Assembly: GCA_009926905.1 (NCBI GenBank)
Contig: RFNX01000492.1
Span: forward strand, 1-10,585
Reading direction: 5' to 3'
DNA length: 10,585 nt
Source: Flavobacteriales bacterium
GTDB taxonomy: Bacteria; Bacteroidota; Bacteroidia; Flavobacteriales_D; Crocinitomicaceae
Below, one piece after another: positions 1 through 7,281 of this stretch. The position numbers were made by a program, and so were the translations under genes. Below the pieces are notes generated by a model. It was not told the origin of the DNA. It saw nothing but the letters and a program-made list of their open reading frames with translations, and searched no databases. Positions within the stretch are counted from its first letter, which is position 1; every line of letters starts with the position of its first letter.

Positions 1-354
1 GTGATAAGTCGCACCAAGTACTAAGAAAAATGCAGCACCGAAGGCAGCTCCACTTGAAGTTCCTACTAACCCTGGTTCAACAATTGGATTTCTAAACAAA
101 GCTTGCATCAAGGTACCACCAAGAGCTAAAATGCCACCAACACCTAAACACAAAATTACACGAGGTAATCGCAATTCTAAAAAAATATTCTCATTCAGAT
201 TGAGCGTTTCGCCTGTAAAAAGCAACTTTTGAAAGCAACTCGCCATTTCAGAAAATGAAATTTCAACTGCTCCATAAAACGTTGAAATCAAAGCGATAAC
301 AACCGTTGAAACGAGTAATATAAGAAATACAAATCCAGGTTTCGAATGCTTCAT
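1..354 (-). CDS. hmuU: FecCD-family ABC permease, heme/iron-chelate type (5' part; runs off window)
   Basis: This is the first 118 codons of an inner-membrane permease; the rest lies beyond position 1. The frame is open from the ATG at 354-352 to the window edge. Residues about 8-28 form a membrane segment. They are followed by family landmarks of BtuC/FhuB/HmuU permeases: RLPR (62-65), a glycine-rich helix (71-80), Q84, RNP (88-90) and EPGLVGTSSGAA (93-104). Such permeases dimerise and, with an ATPase, move heme, cobalamin or ferric siderophores from the periplasm into the cytoplasm. The ATG follows the TAA of the upstream binding-protein gene with no base between, so the two are surely co-transcribed and probably translationally coupled. 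The heme assignment rests on that neighbour, not on the permease itself; a siderophore or cobalamin permease would look similar here. An ATPase gene is expected further along, outside the window. Confidence 0.9.
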   Translation of the reverse strand, partial: MKHSKPGFVFLILLVSTVVIALISTFYGAVEISFSEMASCFQKLLFTGETLNLNENIFLELRLPRVILCLGVGGILALGGTLMQALFRNPIVEPGLVGTSSGAAFGAAFFLVLGATYH

Positions 355-1218
355 TTATTGATGAATCAATTTTTCAATCGCTAATGTATTTTTACCCGTT
401 CTTGGCCCTAAATAAATTAAATCGTATTCATTCACTCGGTAAATTTTATTGTTTCTAGCCGCTTTTGTAGCTCCAACACCAGGCAATTCTTTGATTTTAT
501 CTAACGAACCCAAACGATCGTAACCAAAATCAGTCATTAAAATAACGTCTGGATCGGAGGCTGCAATAGCTTCAGCTGACAATTGTTTCATTCCTCTATC
601 ACCATTTACTGCCAATTTACCTCCAGCCCAATTTACCATTTTTGCTGCAGTACTTTTATTCGTTACAATTAAATAATGATTGCGAGCTTGACCGTAATGA
701 ATGATTAAAACGCTAGGTTTTTCTTTGTGTTTTTTACCTGAAGCAATTGCTTCGTTCAATTCTTTAGTTAGTTTTTCATTTATAGTTTTTGCTTCTTTTT
801 CCTTGTGGAAATATTTACCCATTTCAGAAATCAAAGCACAAGTTGACTTTAAATCTTTTGATTCGGTATTAAACGCTAACATGGGAATTTTCAATTTATT
901 TAATTGTGCAACCACATGATCTGGCCCAATGTTATTATCATGGATGATTAAAGTAGGTTTTACAGCCAAGATTCCTTCTGCAGAAAGCGCTCTGTGATAT
1001 CCCACTTTCGTCAATTTATTGATTTCCTTTGGATAAACGCTGGATAAATCAACTGCAACTAGATCTTTCTCAGCATCAAGTGCATAAATAATCTCGTTAT
1101 ATTGCTTAGAAAGGCAAACAACACGTGCTTTTTCTTCTGATTTCTTAGAACCATTTGATCCACAAGCACTGAAAATCAATGATAAAATCGCAACTAGAAA
1201 TAGATTGTAATTTTTCAT
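355..1218 (-). CDS. hmuT: Periplasmic heme-binding lipoprotein of an ABC importer (HmuT-like)
   Basis: A 287-residue substrate-binding protein of the BtuF/HmuT class, which hands its ligand to the FecCD permease encoded next. Residues 1-18 are a signal peptide ending at C19 (IFSAC), so it is probably a lipoprotein, although F rather than L/V/I at -3 makes the lipobox imperfect. Features typical of HmuT proteins are VGYHRALSAEG (72-82), in which Y74 sits where the heme-ligand tyrosine of HmuT/ShuT lies, KPTLII (87-92), SDPDVILMT (221-229), ELPGVGATKAARNNKIY (244-260) and GPRTG (271-275). I chose the ATG at 1218 because the signal peptide begins there. The frame continues upstream to a TTG at 1266, but that would run through the terminator hairpin and put 16 unrelated residues before the signal. 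The gene lies between the TonB receptor and the permease. Heme is the likely ligand; a siderophore or cobalamin is less likely. Confidence 0.88.
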   Translation of the reverse strand: MKNYNLFLVAILSLIFSACGSNGSKKSEEKARVVCLSKQYNEIIYALDAEKDLVAVDLSSVYPKEINKLTKVGYHRALSAEGILAVKPTLIIHDNNIGPDHVVAQLNKLKIPMLAFNTESKDLKSTCALISEMGKYFHKEKEAKTINEKLTKELNEAIASGKKHKEKPSVLIIHYGQARNHYLIVTNKSTAAKMVNWAGGKLAVNGDRGMKQLSAEAIAASDPDVILMTDFGYDRLGSLDKIKELPGVGATKAARNNKIYRVNEYDLIYLGPRTGKNTLAIEKLIHQ

Positions 1219-1230
1219 AATAATTCGTTT

Positions 1231-1261
1231 AAAAAACAAAGGCGGTATCTCTACCGCCTTT
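1231..1261 (-). terminator. Intrinsic terminator between the TonB receptor and binding-protein genes
   Basis: A perfect inverted repeat, AAAGGCGGTA / TACCGCCTTT (1238-1247 and 1252-1261), has a 4-base loop. Read on the minus strand it is followed by GTTTTTT (1237-1231). It starts 13 bases after the receptor's stop codon and ends 12 bases before the binding-protein ATG. It is the most GC-rich patch in the surroundings. Its orientation fits termination of receptor transcription, probably partial, with some read-through into the transporter genes. Confidence 0.85.
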
Positions 1262-1274
1262 GACAAATTTATGA

Positions 1275-3683
1275 TTAAAAATTGTATTTCAAATTCACAC
1301 CTCCGAAGAAGTTGATTTTGTTTGGACCAGGTAAATAAGCATCTGGAACTTGATTAACAAATAACATTTGGTAGTATTGAGTACCTGTAATGTTGTTCGC
1401 TCCAAAATAAGCATCTAAACTCAAGTGTTTGAAGAAAGTTTTAGAATATCCAATTTTAGCATTCACTAATGAAAATGCATCAGCTTGATTCAAATTGTCA
1501 GATGTGTAATAAACTTTATCTCTATATGAATAAGTAGCATTTGCATAAAGACCAAAATTTGTTGCAAAGTCAACACCTGCATTAAATGTAATAGGTGGAA
1601 CACCTGCAACAACTTTACCACTGTAATCAACCTCAACAACATCTGTTTTAGCTGAATTCAATTGTTGGTATTTGAAATCTTCATATTTGAAATTAGAATA
1701 TGCTACGTTAACAAATGGAGTTAATGATTTCACGAATCCAGTTTCAGAATTGATAATTGTATATTTAACTACTGCTTCAATTCCTTTGTTGTTTTGTGTA
1801 CCACCGTTAGCAACATAAGTGTAAGAAGTTGCTGTGTTTGCAGCATTTGGAACCGCTACAACAGTCATTTTGTTCGTGTAAATTGCGTTGAATAAAGCAA
1901 CTTGGTAGCTTAATTTATTGTTTAATAACGTTCCTTTTGTTCCAATTTCGTATTGTGTTCCAATTTCAGGTTTCAAGTTTGTATTCAATTGTCCAGTTAA
2001 TGGAATGTAGAAATAAGAACTTACTGGCGCTTTGTAACCCATTCCGTAAGATGCGTAAACTGAAATTTGTTTATTGATTACTTTGTTGATTGCAACGTGT
2101 GGAGACACTAAACCATTATACGATTTACTGTAATGAGTTGGTTTGTGTAATGTATTTGGATTTGCTGAATTATTAGATGCGACATAAAAACGGTCGTTCA
2201 ATTCAATCGCCATGTTAGAAATACCAACACCTGCTGCTAATGAAATTTCATAAGGCATTGCTAAAGTCCATTCTGTGAAGTAAGAAGCAGTTTTTGAGAT
2301 TGCATACGTATTACTTCTCATTGACCCGATGATATTATATCCTGTTGGATTCAAACTGTCTTTTACCATGTTGTAACCGATAGTTTGCGCATTTTGTTGC
2401 TGAGCTTCAATTCCTGTTACACCTGAAAGATTGAATTTATCTCCCAATTTTCTGTTGTAATCAAACGTTGAACGTATTCCATAATTCACAGGTAATTTGT
2501 CTGTCCAACCACCAGCAGAACTTACATTACTGCTAATTCCTGTTGCGAAAACAGAAGTTGTATTTGAGAAGTTTTTAGTGAATTTGTAAGTATGTCCAAA
2601 TCCTGCTCTTGCACTGATTACATTTGAATGTGCATTGTTCTTTACATAAGCAGGGTTTCCTGAATAATCCAATGTATCATATTGACCAGCTGTTAATTCA
2701 CCATTTCTTTCATCATAACTATTGCTGTAACCAAAATATACATTCATTGATTGTTTTTCGTTAGCTTCATACGTTCCGAAAACATTTACGAAATCTTTTG
2801 TAGAAGCTGTATGCTGCATAAAACCATCGTATTTTTGTTTTCCGTAATTCACTAATAATGAAGAACGAGCAGTGCCAATTTGTAAAGTCGTTGTGTAACG
2901 TTGTAAACCATAGCTACCAAACATTGCGTCTTGACCAATTGAAATTTTACCAGCTTGTGGTTTCACTGTTTTCAAGTTTACAACACCAGCGATTGCTAAA
3001 CCGTAAAGTGAACCAGATGGGCCTTTCAATACCTCTACTCCGCCTATAGAACCAAAATCGATGTCGTCCATCAATGTGATTCCTTCAGCGTCTGTGATTG
3101 GAATACCGTTCAAATAAACTTTAGAACCTTGAGAATCAAAATTGCTGTTTACACCATTTGTTCCACGAGCTCCATTTCCGTAACCACGAATGTTGAACGT
3201 TTGACCAGCTGAAACCGTTCTGCGTTGCATGGTTACACCTGGGATATTTGTGTTAATCGCGTCATCCATAAATAAGCCATTTCCACGTTTGATTTCTGTT
3301 ACTCCCAATTTCGCAATAGAACTTGGTTGATATAACATTTCTTTTTGTGTATTTGAAGTTGCCGTAATTTCTACTTCGTTCAAGTTTTTCATCACAGTTG
3401 GTTTCATTGTGATTAATAAAATATCGTCACAATTTTTCACTGTTCCCGAACCATTTACATAATCTGTTGCTGCAACTTTTACAACTTGAGCTATTTGGCA
3501 ATCGAAGAAAAATCTACCATTTTCATCTGTTACCGATTTTTTGTTTTGACCGTATTCAACAGTTGCCCCTGCTATTGGTCTTCCTTCCACTTCGTCCACA
3601 ACTTTTCCTTGAGCTTGACGATTTTGAGAAAATGAAATCGATGAAATTCCAATTCCCAAACCAACTAAAATTGATTTTTTCAT
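1275..3683 (-). CDS. TonB-dependent outer-membrane receptor, probably for heme or a ferric chelate
   Basis: An 802-residue outer-membrane receptor that imports a ligand using TonB/ExbBD energy. A signal peptide spans about 1-19 (ending SISFS, cleaved near Q20). A carboxypeptidase-regulatory-like beta domain (about 24-95) follows, as is common in Bacteroidota. LNEVEITA (101-108) is a probable TonB box. The plug (about 110-240) includes FNIRGYG (163-169), VYLNGIPI (189-196) and VEVLKGPSGSLYG (216-228). The rest is a beta-barrel ending in a terminal phenylalanine (LKYNF). YKAP (550-553) and NTNLKPE (567-573) resemble the FRAP and NPNL motifs of heme receptors, but the match is loose and no histidine lies between them. 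The only two cysteines, C62 and C85, lie in the N-terminal domain. The HmuT-like and HmuU-like genes downstream suggest heme as ligand; a siderophore remains possible. The ATG at 3683 fits the signal peptide. Confidence 0.93.
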   Translation of the reverse strand: MKKSILVGLGIGISSISFSQNRQAQGKVVDEVEGRPIAGATVEYGQNKKSVTDENGRFFFDCQIAQVVKVAATDYVNGSGTVKNCDDILLITMKPTVMKNLNEVEITATSNTQKEMLYQPSSIAKLGVTEIKRGNGLFMDDAINTNIPGVTMQRRTVSAGQTFNIRGYGNGARGTNGVNSNFDSQGSKVYLNGIPITDAEGITLMDDIDFGSIGGVEVLKGPSGSLYGLAIAGVVNLKTVKPQAGKISIGQDAMFGSYGLQRYTTTLQIGTARSSLLVNYGKQKYDGFMQHTASTKDFVNVFGTYEANEKQSMNVYFGYSNSYDERNGELTAGQYDTLDYSGNPAYVKNNAHSNVISARAGFGHTYKFTKNFSNTTSVFATGISSNVSSAGGWTDKLPVNYGIRSTFDYNRKLGDKFNLSGVTGIEAQQQNAQTIGYNMVKDSLNPTGYNIIGSMRSNTYAISKTASYFTEWTLAMPYEISLAAGVGISNMAIELNDRFYVASNNSANPNTLHKPTHYSKSYNGLVSPHVAINKVINKQISVYASYGMGYKAPVSSYFYIPLTGQLNTNLKPEIGTQYEIGTKGTLLNNKLSYQVALFNAIYTNKMTVVAVPNAANTATSYTYVANGGTQNNKGIEAVVKYTIINSETGFVKSLTPFVNVAYSNFKYEDFKYQQLNSAKTDVVEVDYSGKVVAGVPPITFNAGVDFATNFGLYANATYSYRDKVYYTSDNLNQADAFSLVNAKIGYSKTFFKHLSLDAYFGANNITGTQYYQMLFVNQVPDAYLPGPNKINFFGGVNLKYNF

Positions 3684-3732
3684 TTGATTTTGTTTAAAAT
3701 TATTTCTTAATAAGACATATAGATTTACATAA

Positions 3733-3746
3733 TGAAATAAGTTTCA
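3733..3746. promoter_or_regulatory. Short palindrome upstream of the receptor gene (candidate operator)
   Basis: TGAAA-TAAG-TTTCA, with 5-base arms, lies 50-63 bases before the receptor's ATG. It could be half of a regulator site or chance in AT-rich DNA. It does not match the classical Fur box well. Confidence 0.25.
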
Positions 3747-3761
3747 ATGATGCAATTCAAC

Positions 3762-3780
3762 AATTGATTTAATATCAATT
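3762..3780. promoter_or_regulatory. 19-base inverted repeat upstream of the receptor gene (candidate Fur-type operator)
   Basis: AATTGAT-TTAAT-ATCAATT has perfect 7-base arms and a 5-base spacer. Its total length and symmetry equal those of a Fur box, and it lies 79-97 bases upstream of the receptor's ATG, where an iron-dependent operator could sit. It also lies 19 bases past the stop of the preceding gene, but no T-run follows it on the minus strand, so it is unlikely to be a terminator. I found no convincing -33/-7 promoter pair beside it. The Fur link is inference from position and gene content. Confidence 0.35.
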
Positions 3781-3799
3781 ATTTTAGACTAAGAAGAAT

Positions 3800-4327
3800 T
3801 TAAACTTGGGGAGGTGGTGAATCTTTGTCTAACCCAAAAGACTTATAATATATACTGTACTGGAAAAAGTGCAAAGTCTTGTGATTAGTAATTAAATTAT
3901 GTATATCAAATTGCTGTAAATTTTGAAAATGATGCGTTTTCATTAGTTTAATCCAATACCTTAAAGTTGAATGTCTTGAAGAATGACTTAAATTAAAAGA
4001 TGTAGATTGATCTAATTTTTCGAATAATACTGTTTCTTGAATGTCGTCTATACACCAATAATGTACTTTATTTGTCGAATGTTGAACTTTAACAATATCG
4101 TAATATCTGTTGTTTATTTTAAACTCATGCGACTTAATCCAAACAATCGATTTTAGTTCAGCTTTTGTAAAATCAAATTCATGAAGTTGTTCTAAAGGAA
4201 CACTGTGTTTCATCAAAGTTTTTATGTTCTTGCGAATTCTAAAACTTTCAATTTCAAAAAAAGCAAAAAAGCCTACTATTTGCCATATTGCAACAATAAG
4301 AATTGAGATGGAGAGTAGCTTTTTCAC
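3800..4327 (-). CDS. Membrane-anchored protein with C-terminal SPPP motif, copy A (unknown function)
   Basis: A 175-residue protein of unknown function, paralogous to the gene at 6637-7176. A single hydrophobic segment (about 3-24, containing WQIVGFF at 15-21) acts as a membrane anchor or uncleaved signal. Conserved with copy B are FE.E.F.IR..IK (23-36), FT..E.K...W..S.EFK (53-70), R.YD.VK (74-80), VH..CI.D (88-95), KLDQ.T (104-109) and S.L..W.K..KT (120-131). By hand, about 58 of the first 131 ungapped positions are identical. The end reads DSPPPQV (169-175). The start is GTG at 4327-4325; no ATG fits, and an in-frame TAA lies 18 bases upstream. The stop is 116 bases before the receptor's ATG with no clear terminator between, so it may be co-transcribed with the receptor. 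The domain probably faces the periplasm. I cannot assign a family. Confidence 0.85.
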   Translation of the reverse strand: MKKLLSISILIVAIWQIVGFFAFFEIESFRIRKNIKTLMKHSVPLEQLHEFDFTKAELKSIVWIKSHEFKINNRYYDIVKVQHSTNKVHYWCIDDIQETVLFEKLDQSTSFNLSHSSRHSTLRYWIKLMKTHHFQNLQQFDIHNLITNHKTLHFFQYSIYYKSFGLDKDSPPPQV

Positions 4328-4331
4328 AGAG

Positions 4332-4339
4332 TAAAAGTA
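4332..4339 (-). promoter_or_regulatory. Candidate -7 box directly before copy A
   Basis: On the minus strand TACTTTTA matches the Bacteroidota -7 consensus TAnnTTTG except for the last base. It ends 4 bases before the GTG start, which predicts transcription starting at or next to the start codon. No TTG -33 element is found at the usual distance, so support comes mainly from the same spacing at two other genes here. Confidence 0.35.
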
Positions 4340-4396
4340 ACTAATTTATATTTAATTAATAATAAATAAATTTTATTAATGATATTTGGTTTCTTT

Positions 4397-4426
4397 AAAA
4401 AAATGGAGCAACTAAAAGTCACTCCA
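4397..4426 (-). terminator. Intrinsic terminator of the metalloprotease gene
   Basis: On the minus strand, TGGAG and CTCCA arms enclose an inner ACT/AGT stem with a 2-base internal loop on each side (4404-4426). Seven T residues follow directly (4403-4397). It lies 34 bases after the protease stop codon. This ends the protease transcript before copy A, so copy A and the receptor need their own promoter. Confidence 0.8.
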
Positions 4427-4460
4427 CCTTTCAAAAAAACTATTAAAACTCATAGTAGAA

Positions 4461-6581
4461 TCACTTTTTGATAACTACTATTCTTTTACTGCTTAATCCT
4501 GTTTTGCTTTCTTTTGCTACAAAATAGCATCCTGCATCCAGGTTAAGATTTTTAGAAATATTTAGATTTATTTCTTGGTTTAAATTTGTTATCTCAAATT
4601 GAGCTATTACATTTCCGATGGCATCGTATAACACGACTTTTGAAGGATGAGCATCGTTGTAAAAGCTCACAGTAATTTCATCTTCAGTAGATGACGGATT
4701 TGGATAAACCGTAAAATCATTTCCAAGTTCAATTGGTGAAACCTCTAATATTCCGCCTACATTAATATCATCAAGATAAAGATTGTTTGCGAAATCAGAG
4801 GCTGTAAATTCAAATTTGAAACGTGTGTGCGCATCTTGAACTGTTGTTGGAACTGTAAATGAAGCTGTTCGCCAGAAATTATTAGAATTAGGTACAAAAT
4901 TTTGATACCCAAAACTTCCTGCTGTAACTAATTCTGCTCCCGTAATTGTTTTTCTTAATGTCCAAGATTGACCACAATTTTTAGAAGAATAAACTTTCAA
5001 AACTTCAGTCATATCTGCTAATTCTATTGCATTCGTTGCATAGGCATATTTGAAAGAAACTTCTACGTTAGTTGTTGTTGCAAAGTCAAAAGACGGTGTT
5101 GTTAAAGCATCAACTGTACCACCTAAACGGTTGTTGTAAAAATAAGCTGGAGAATATTGCGTTGCACCTGAAACATCTTTAAAATTATCCAAACGATAGC
5201 ATCTTGAGTTATTATAACCATTAGAAGAAATCAATTCAAAATTTCCATTATTGAATTCTGGATTGTCGACAATGAAGTTATTTGCAACCTCATTTTCAAA
5301 ATCAATTGATGCTGGACCAGTAAAATCTGCCCATTGAGGACTTACATAAATGTAATTGTACATTTCTAATGAATCTGTTCCAGTTGCATTTGTAACAACT
5401 AATCGGATGGTTTTATAACCTGGAGTATTGAAAGTCACTGTTGGTGTAGCGGAAGTTAAAGAGCTTGCTGTACCATCGCTCACAGTCCATTGACGACTTA
5501 GAACAGGTGCATTATAACTTTGATCCGTTAATTGAATGGTTTCTCCTTGACAAATCATTCTCAAACTCGATTTATAATCCGCAATTGGAATACAGGTTGG
5601 AGGTGTTGTCAAATCGATTCCAGTAATTACTTTGGTTGAATCAGTAATTAACATATTTCGATTTCCAGATTCTCCTTGGATGATGTTTCTCATAGCAGAA
5701 GCTTGATCAATTGTAAACATTCTTGAGCAATACGAATATTCCATATAATTCTGAACATTTTCAATAATTCCAGGATTACACACTTGCATTGTTAAATCAC
5801 AAACAAGATTGGAACCTTTAGTAATTGGTGTGTCTTCCATGTAATCATCACCACATCCAACGCCAGGATTATTGGTGCTTCCCCATGTATGAGACAAACC
5901 TAAATAATGTCCAATTTCATGCGTCAAAGCACGTGAATTATTCAAATTAGAAGTCCCAATTGAACCAATATAATTGTTTAAAATGATAACTCCGTCACGG
6001 AAAAAATTCCCACCATCAACTGCTGTTGGATAAAATGCGTAACCTGCAACTCCGTTTTCCATTTTATCAACTACCCAAACATTCAAGTAATTAGATCGAT
6101 GCCATTGATTTAGTTTAGAGTAATCGTCTCCTTGAAATGTTTCGTGCGAAAAAATATGTTCAATACCATTGGTACAGTTCCCGTAAGGATCTTTTGTTGC
6201 CAATTTAAACTCAATACCAACATCCGCATAAAGTTGTTTGAATTCTGGAATTACAATGGACGTATCAGCATTTAATAAACGATAATCGCGATTTAAAATA
6301 GCAACTTGATCGTAAACCTGTGCATCTGTAATGTTCTCAGAACCATTGTAATGAATAATGTGAAATACAATTGGAATGGTGAAAATGACCATTTTTGCAT
6401 CTCCTCTTTTTACTTTTTGATAGCCATTTTTAAATAAATCTTCGTGATCCTTTTCAAGCTGTGGGTCTTCAGCATATAATTGTGCTAATTTGTTATTAAG
6501 TCCGCATTTAAAATCCTGAGAAAAAATGACATAAGGACCAAAAACAAAAAGCAACAGTAACGTTGATAATTTGTTTTTCAT
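4461..6581 (-). CDS. Secreted M43-type (pappalysin/cytophagalysin-like) zinc metalloprotease with T9SS sorting domain
   Basis: A 706-residue secreted protease. The signal peptide is about 1-21 (ending VIFS-Q). The catalytic domain (about 65-310) carries the zinc motif HEIGHYLGLSH (221-231), with three histidines, catalytic E222 and the G of the metzincin pattern, and a Met-turn NYMEYSYC (278-285, M280). C243, C261, C268 and C285 probably form disulfides. A PKD-like domain (about 333-414) follows, then a jelly-roll-like region (about 425-612) ending LYLDDINVGG. The last 85 residues are a type A T9SS sorting domain: VYPNPSS (625-631), VVLYDAIGNVI (649-659), LDAGCYFVAK (681-690) and a final IVVIKK. 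It is exported by Sec and then the T9SS, to the surface or medium. I chose the ATG at 6581 over a TTG two codons upstream. It lies 55 bases after copy B with no terminator between, so the two probably share a transcript. The substrate is unknown. Confidence 0.93.
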   Translation of the reverse strand: MKNKLSTLLLLFVFGPYVIFSQDFKCGLNNKLAQLYAEDPQLEKDHEDLFKNGYQKVKRGDAKMVIFTIPIVFHIIHYNGSENITDAQVYDQVAILNRDYRLLNADTSIVIPEFKQLYADVGIEFKLATKDPYGNCTNGIEHIFSHETFQGDDYSKLNQWHRSNYLNVWVVDKMENGVAGYAFYPTAVDGGNFFRDGVIILNNYIGSIGTSNLNNSRALTHEIGHYLGLSHTWGSTNNPGVGCGDDYMEDTPITKGSNLVCDLTMQVCNPGIIENVQNYMEYSYCSRMFTIDQASAMRNIIQGESGNRNMLITDSTKVITGIDLTTPPTCIPIADYKSSLRMICQGETIQLTDQSYNAPVLSRQWTVSDGTASSLTSATPTVTFNTPGYKTIRLVVTNATGTDSLEMYNYIYVSPQWADFTGPASIDFENEVANNFIVDNPEFNNGNFELISSNGYNNSRCYRLDNFKDVSGATQYSPAYFYNNRLGGTVDALTTPSFDFATTTNVEVSFKYAYATNAIELADMTEVLKVYSSKNCGQSWTLRKTITGAELVTAGSFGYQNFVPNSNNFWRTASFTVPTTVQDAHTRFKFEFTASDFANNLYLDDINVGGILEVSPIELGNDFTVYPNPSSTEDEITVSFYNDAHPSKVVLYDAIGNVIAQFEITNLNQEINLNISKNLNLDAGCYFVAKESKTGLSSKRIVVIKK

Positions 6582-6636
6582 AATCAATTATTTAATCAAT
6601 AAAATTGAAATCAAACCAATGATTTCTTGTTCTTTC

Positions 6637-7176
6637 TTAAATAATTGCGATTTTGGGAGGTGGAGAAGAACTGTCTATAGAAACAAGTAAACAATTTTCT
6701 TGTTTAAAATAGTATATCGTTTTTTCTGCTTTGATTACTGTCGATAAAGTGAAATTTGCTGGATAAAAATCTGAAGTAAAAGGAGTTTTTAGAACTTTCA
6801 GCCAGTGTTTTAATGGTGAATTTTGTGAACTGCTGTTCATATTAGCAAATGTAGCTTGATCCAATTTGGCATATAAACTTGCTTCTTTGCTATCATTTAT
6901 ACAAATAAAATGAACTCCGTTTTTGGTTGGAATTCTTTTTACAACATCGTACATTCTTCCTTGAAATTTAAATTCACGCGATTCAAACCACGTTAAATTT
7001 TTCATCTCCTTAAACGTAAATTCTAATTCGCAAAGTTCCTTTTTGGAGGAAGTTTGTGCGATTACTTCTTTAATTTCTCTACGTATTTGGAACTTTTCCC
7101 ATTCAAAATAGGAAAAAAAACCAACGATTTGCCACGTTGCAACCAATAATACCAGTAAAGAAATGACTCTTCGCAT
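6637..7176 (-). CDS. Membrane-anchored protein with C-terminal SPPP motif, copy B (unknown function)
   Basis: A 179-residue paralogue of the 3800-4327 gene, aligning without gaps over the first 131 residues. A hydrophobic anchor covers about 3-24 (WQIVGFF at 15-21). FEWEKF (24-29), SREFK (66-70), RMYDVVK (74-80), VHFICIND (88-95), KLDQAT (104-109) and WLKVLKT (125-131) match copy A position for position. The motif SPPP occupies 171-174, with five residues (KIAII) after it. One cysteine (C92) is conserved in both copies. I chose the ATG at 7176 because it matches the start of copy A and opens the anchor segment; the frame extends 25 codons upstream to another ATG at 7251, but that extension has no counterpart in copy A. 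It precedes the T9SS protease by 55 bases. The function is unknown; a periplasm-facing accessory to the exported neighbour is only a guess. Confidence 0.85.
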   Translation of the reverse strand: MRRVISLLVLLVATWQIVGFFSYFEWEKFQIRREIKEVIAQTSSKKELCELEFTFKEMKNLTWFESREFKFQGRMYDVVKRIPTKNGVHFICINDSKEASLYAKLDQATFANMNSSSQNSPLKHWLKVLKTPFTSDFYPANFTLSTVIKAEKTIYYFKQENCLLVSIDSSSPPPKIAII

Positions 7177-7180
7177 AACA

Positions 7181-7188
7181 CAAAAATA
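7181..7188 (-). promoter_or_regulatory. Candidate -7 box directly before copy B
   Basis: TATTTTTG on the minus strand is a full match to the Bacteroidota -7 consensus TAnnTTTG. It ends 4 bases before the ATG at 7176, predicting a leaderless or nearly leaderless transcript that would run on into the protease gene. No TTG -33 element is found at 19-22 bases. If this box is used, it also supports the 7176 start over the one at 7251. Confidence 0.45.
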
Positions 7189-7281
7189 ATAATATTTGAA
7201 TCGAATTAACATAAAACAACAAATTGAAGCGCTTTCTATTATCTTTTTCAAATAGTGGATATTAATTACAATAATTTTCCA

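Noticed and set aside
701..919. Plus-strand open frame of 72 codons
   Set aside because: It is antisense to the well-supported binding-protein gene, has no recognisable domain and no promoter.
2858..3049. Plus-strand open frame of 63 codons
   Set aside because: Shadow inside the TonB receptor gene on the opposite strand.
3467..3697. Plus-strand open frame of 76 codons, leucine/phenylalanine-rich
   Set aside because: Antisense to the receptor's signal-peptide region; its hydrophobic look comes from the complementary AT-rich codons.
6596..6608. TCAAT-AAA-ATTGA palindrome before the protease gene
   Set aside because: Short and AT-only apart from one base pair per arm; such repeats are expected by chance here, and it has no T-run.
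3800..7176. Assignment of the SPPP paralogues to the HYC_CC_PP family
   Set aside because: They share an anchor and a terminal PP motif and have VH..C, but lack the CC motif and are longer, so the name would be a guess.
7177..7251. 25-codon N-terminal extension of copy B to an ATG at 7251
   Set aside because: The paralogue aligns from the ATG at 7176, the extension has no counterpart, and a -7-like box lies within it.
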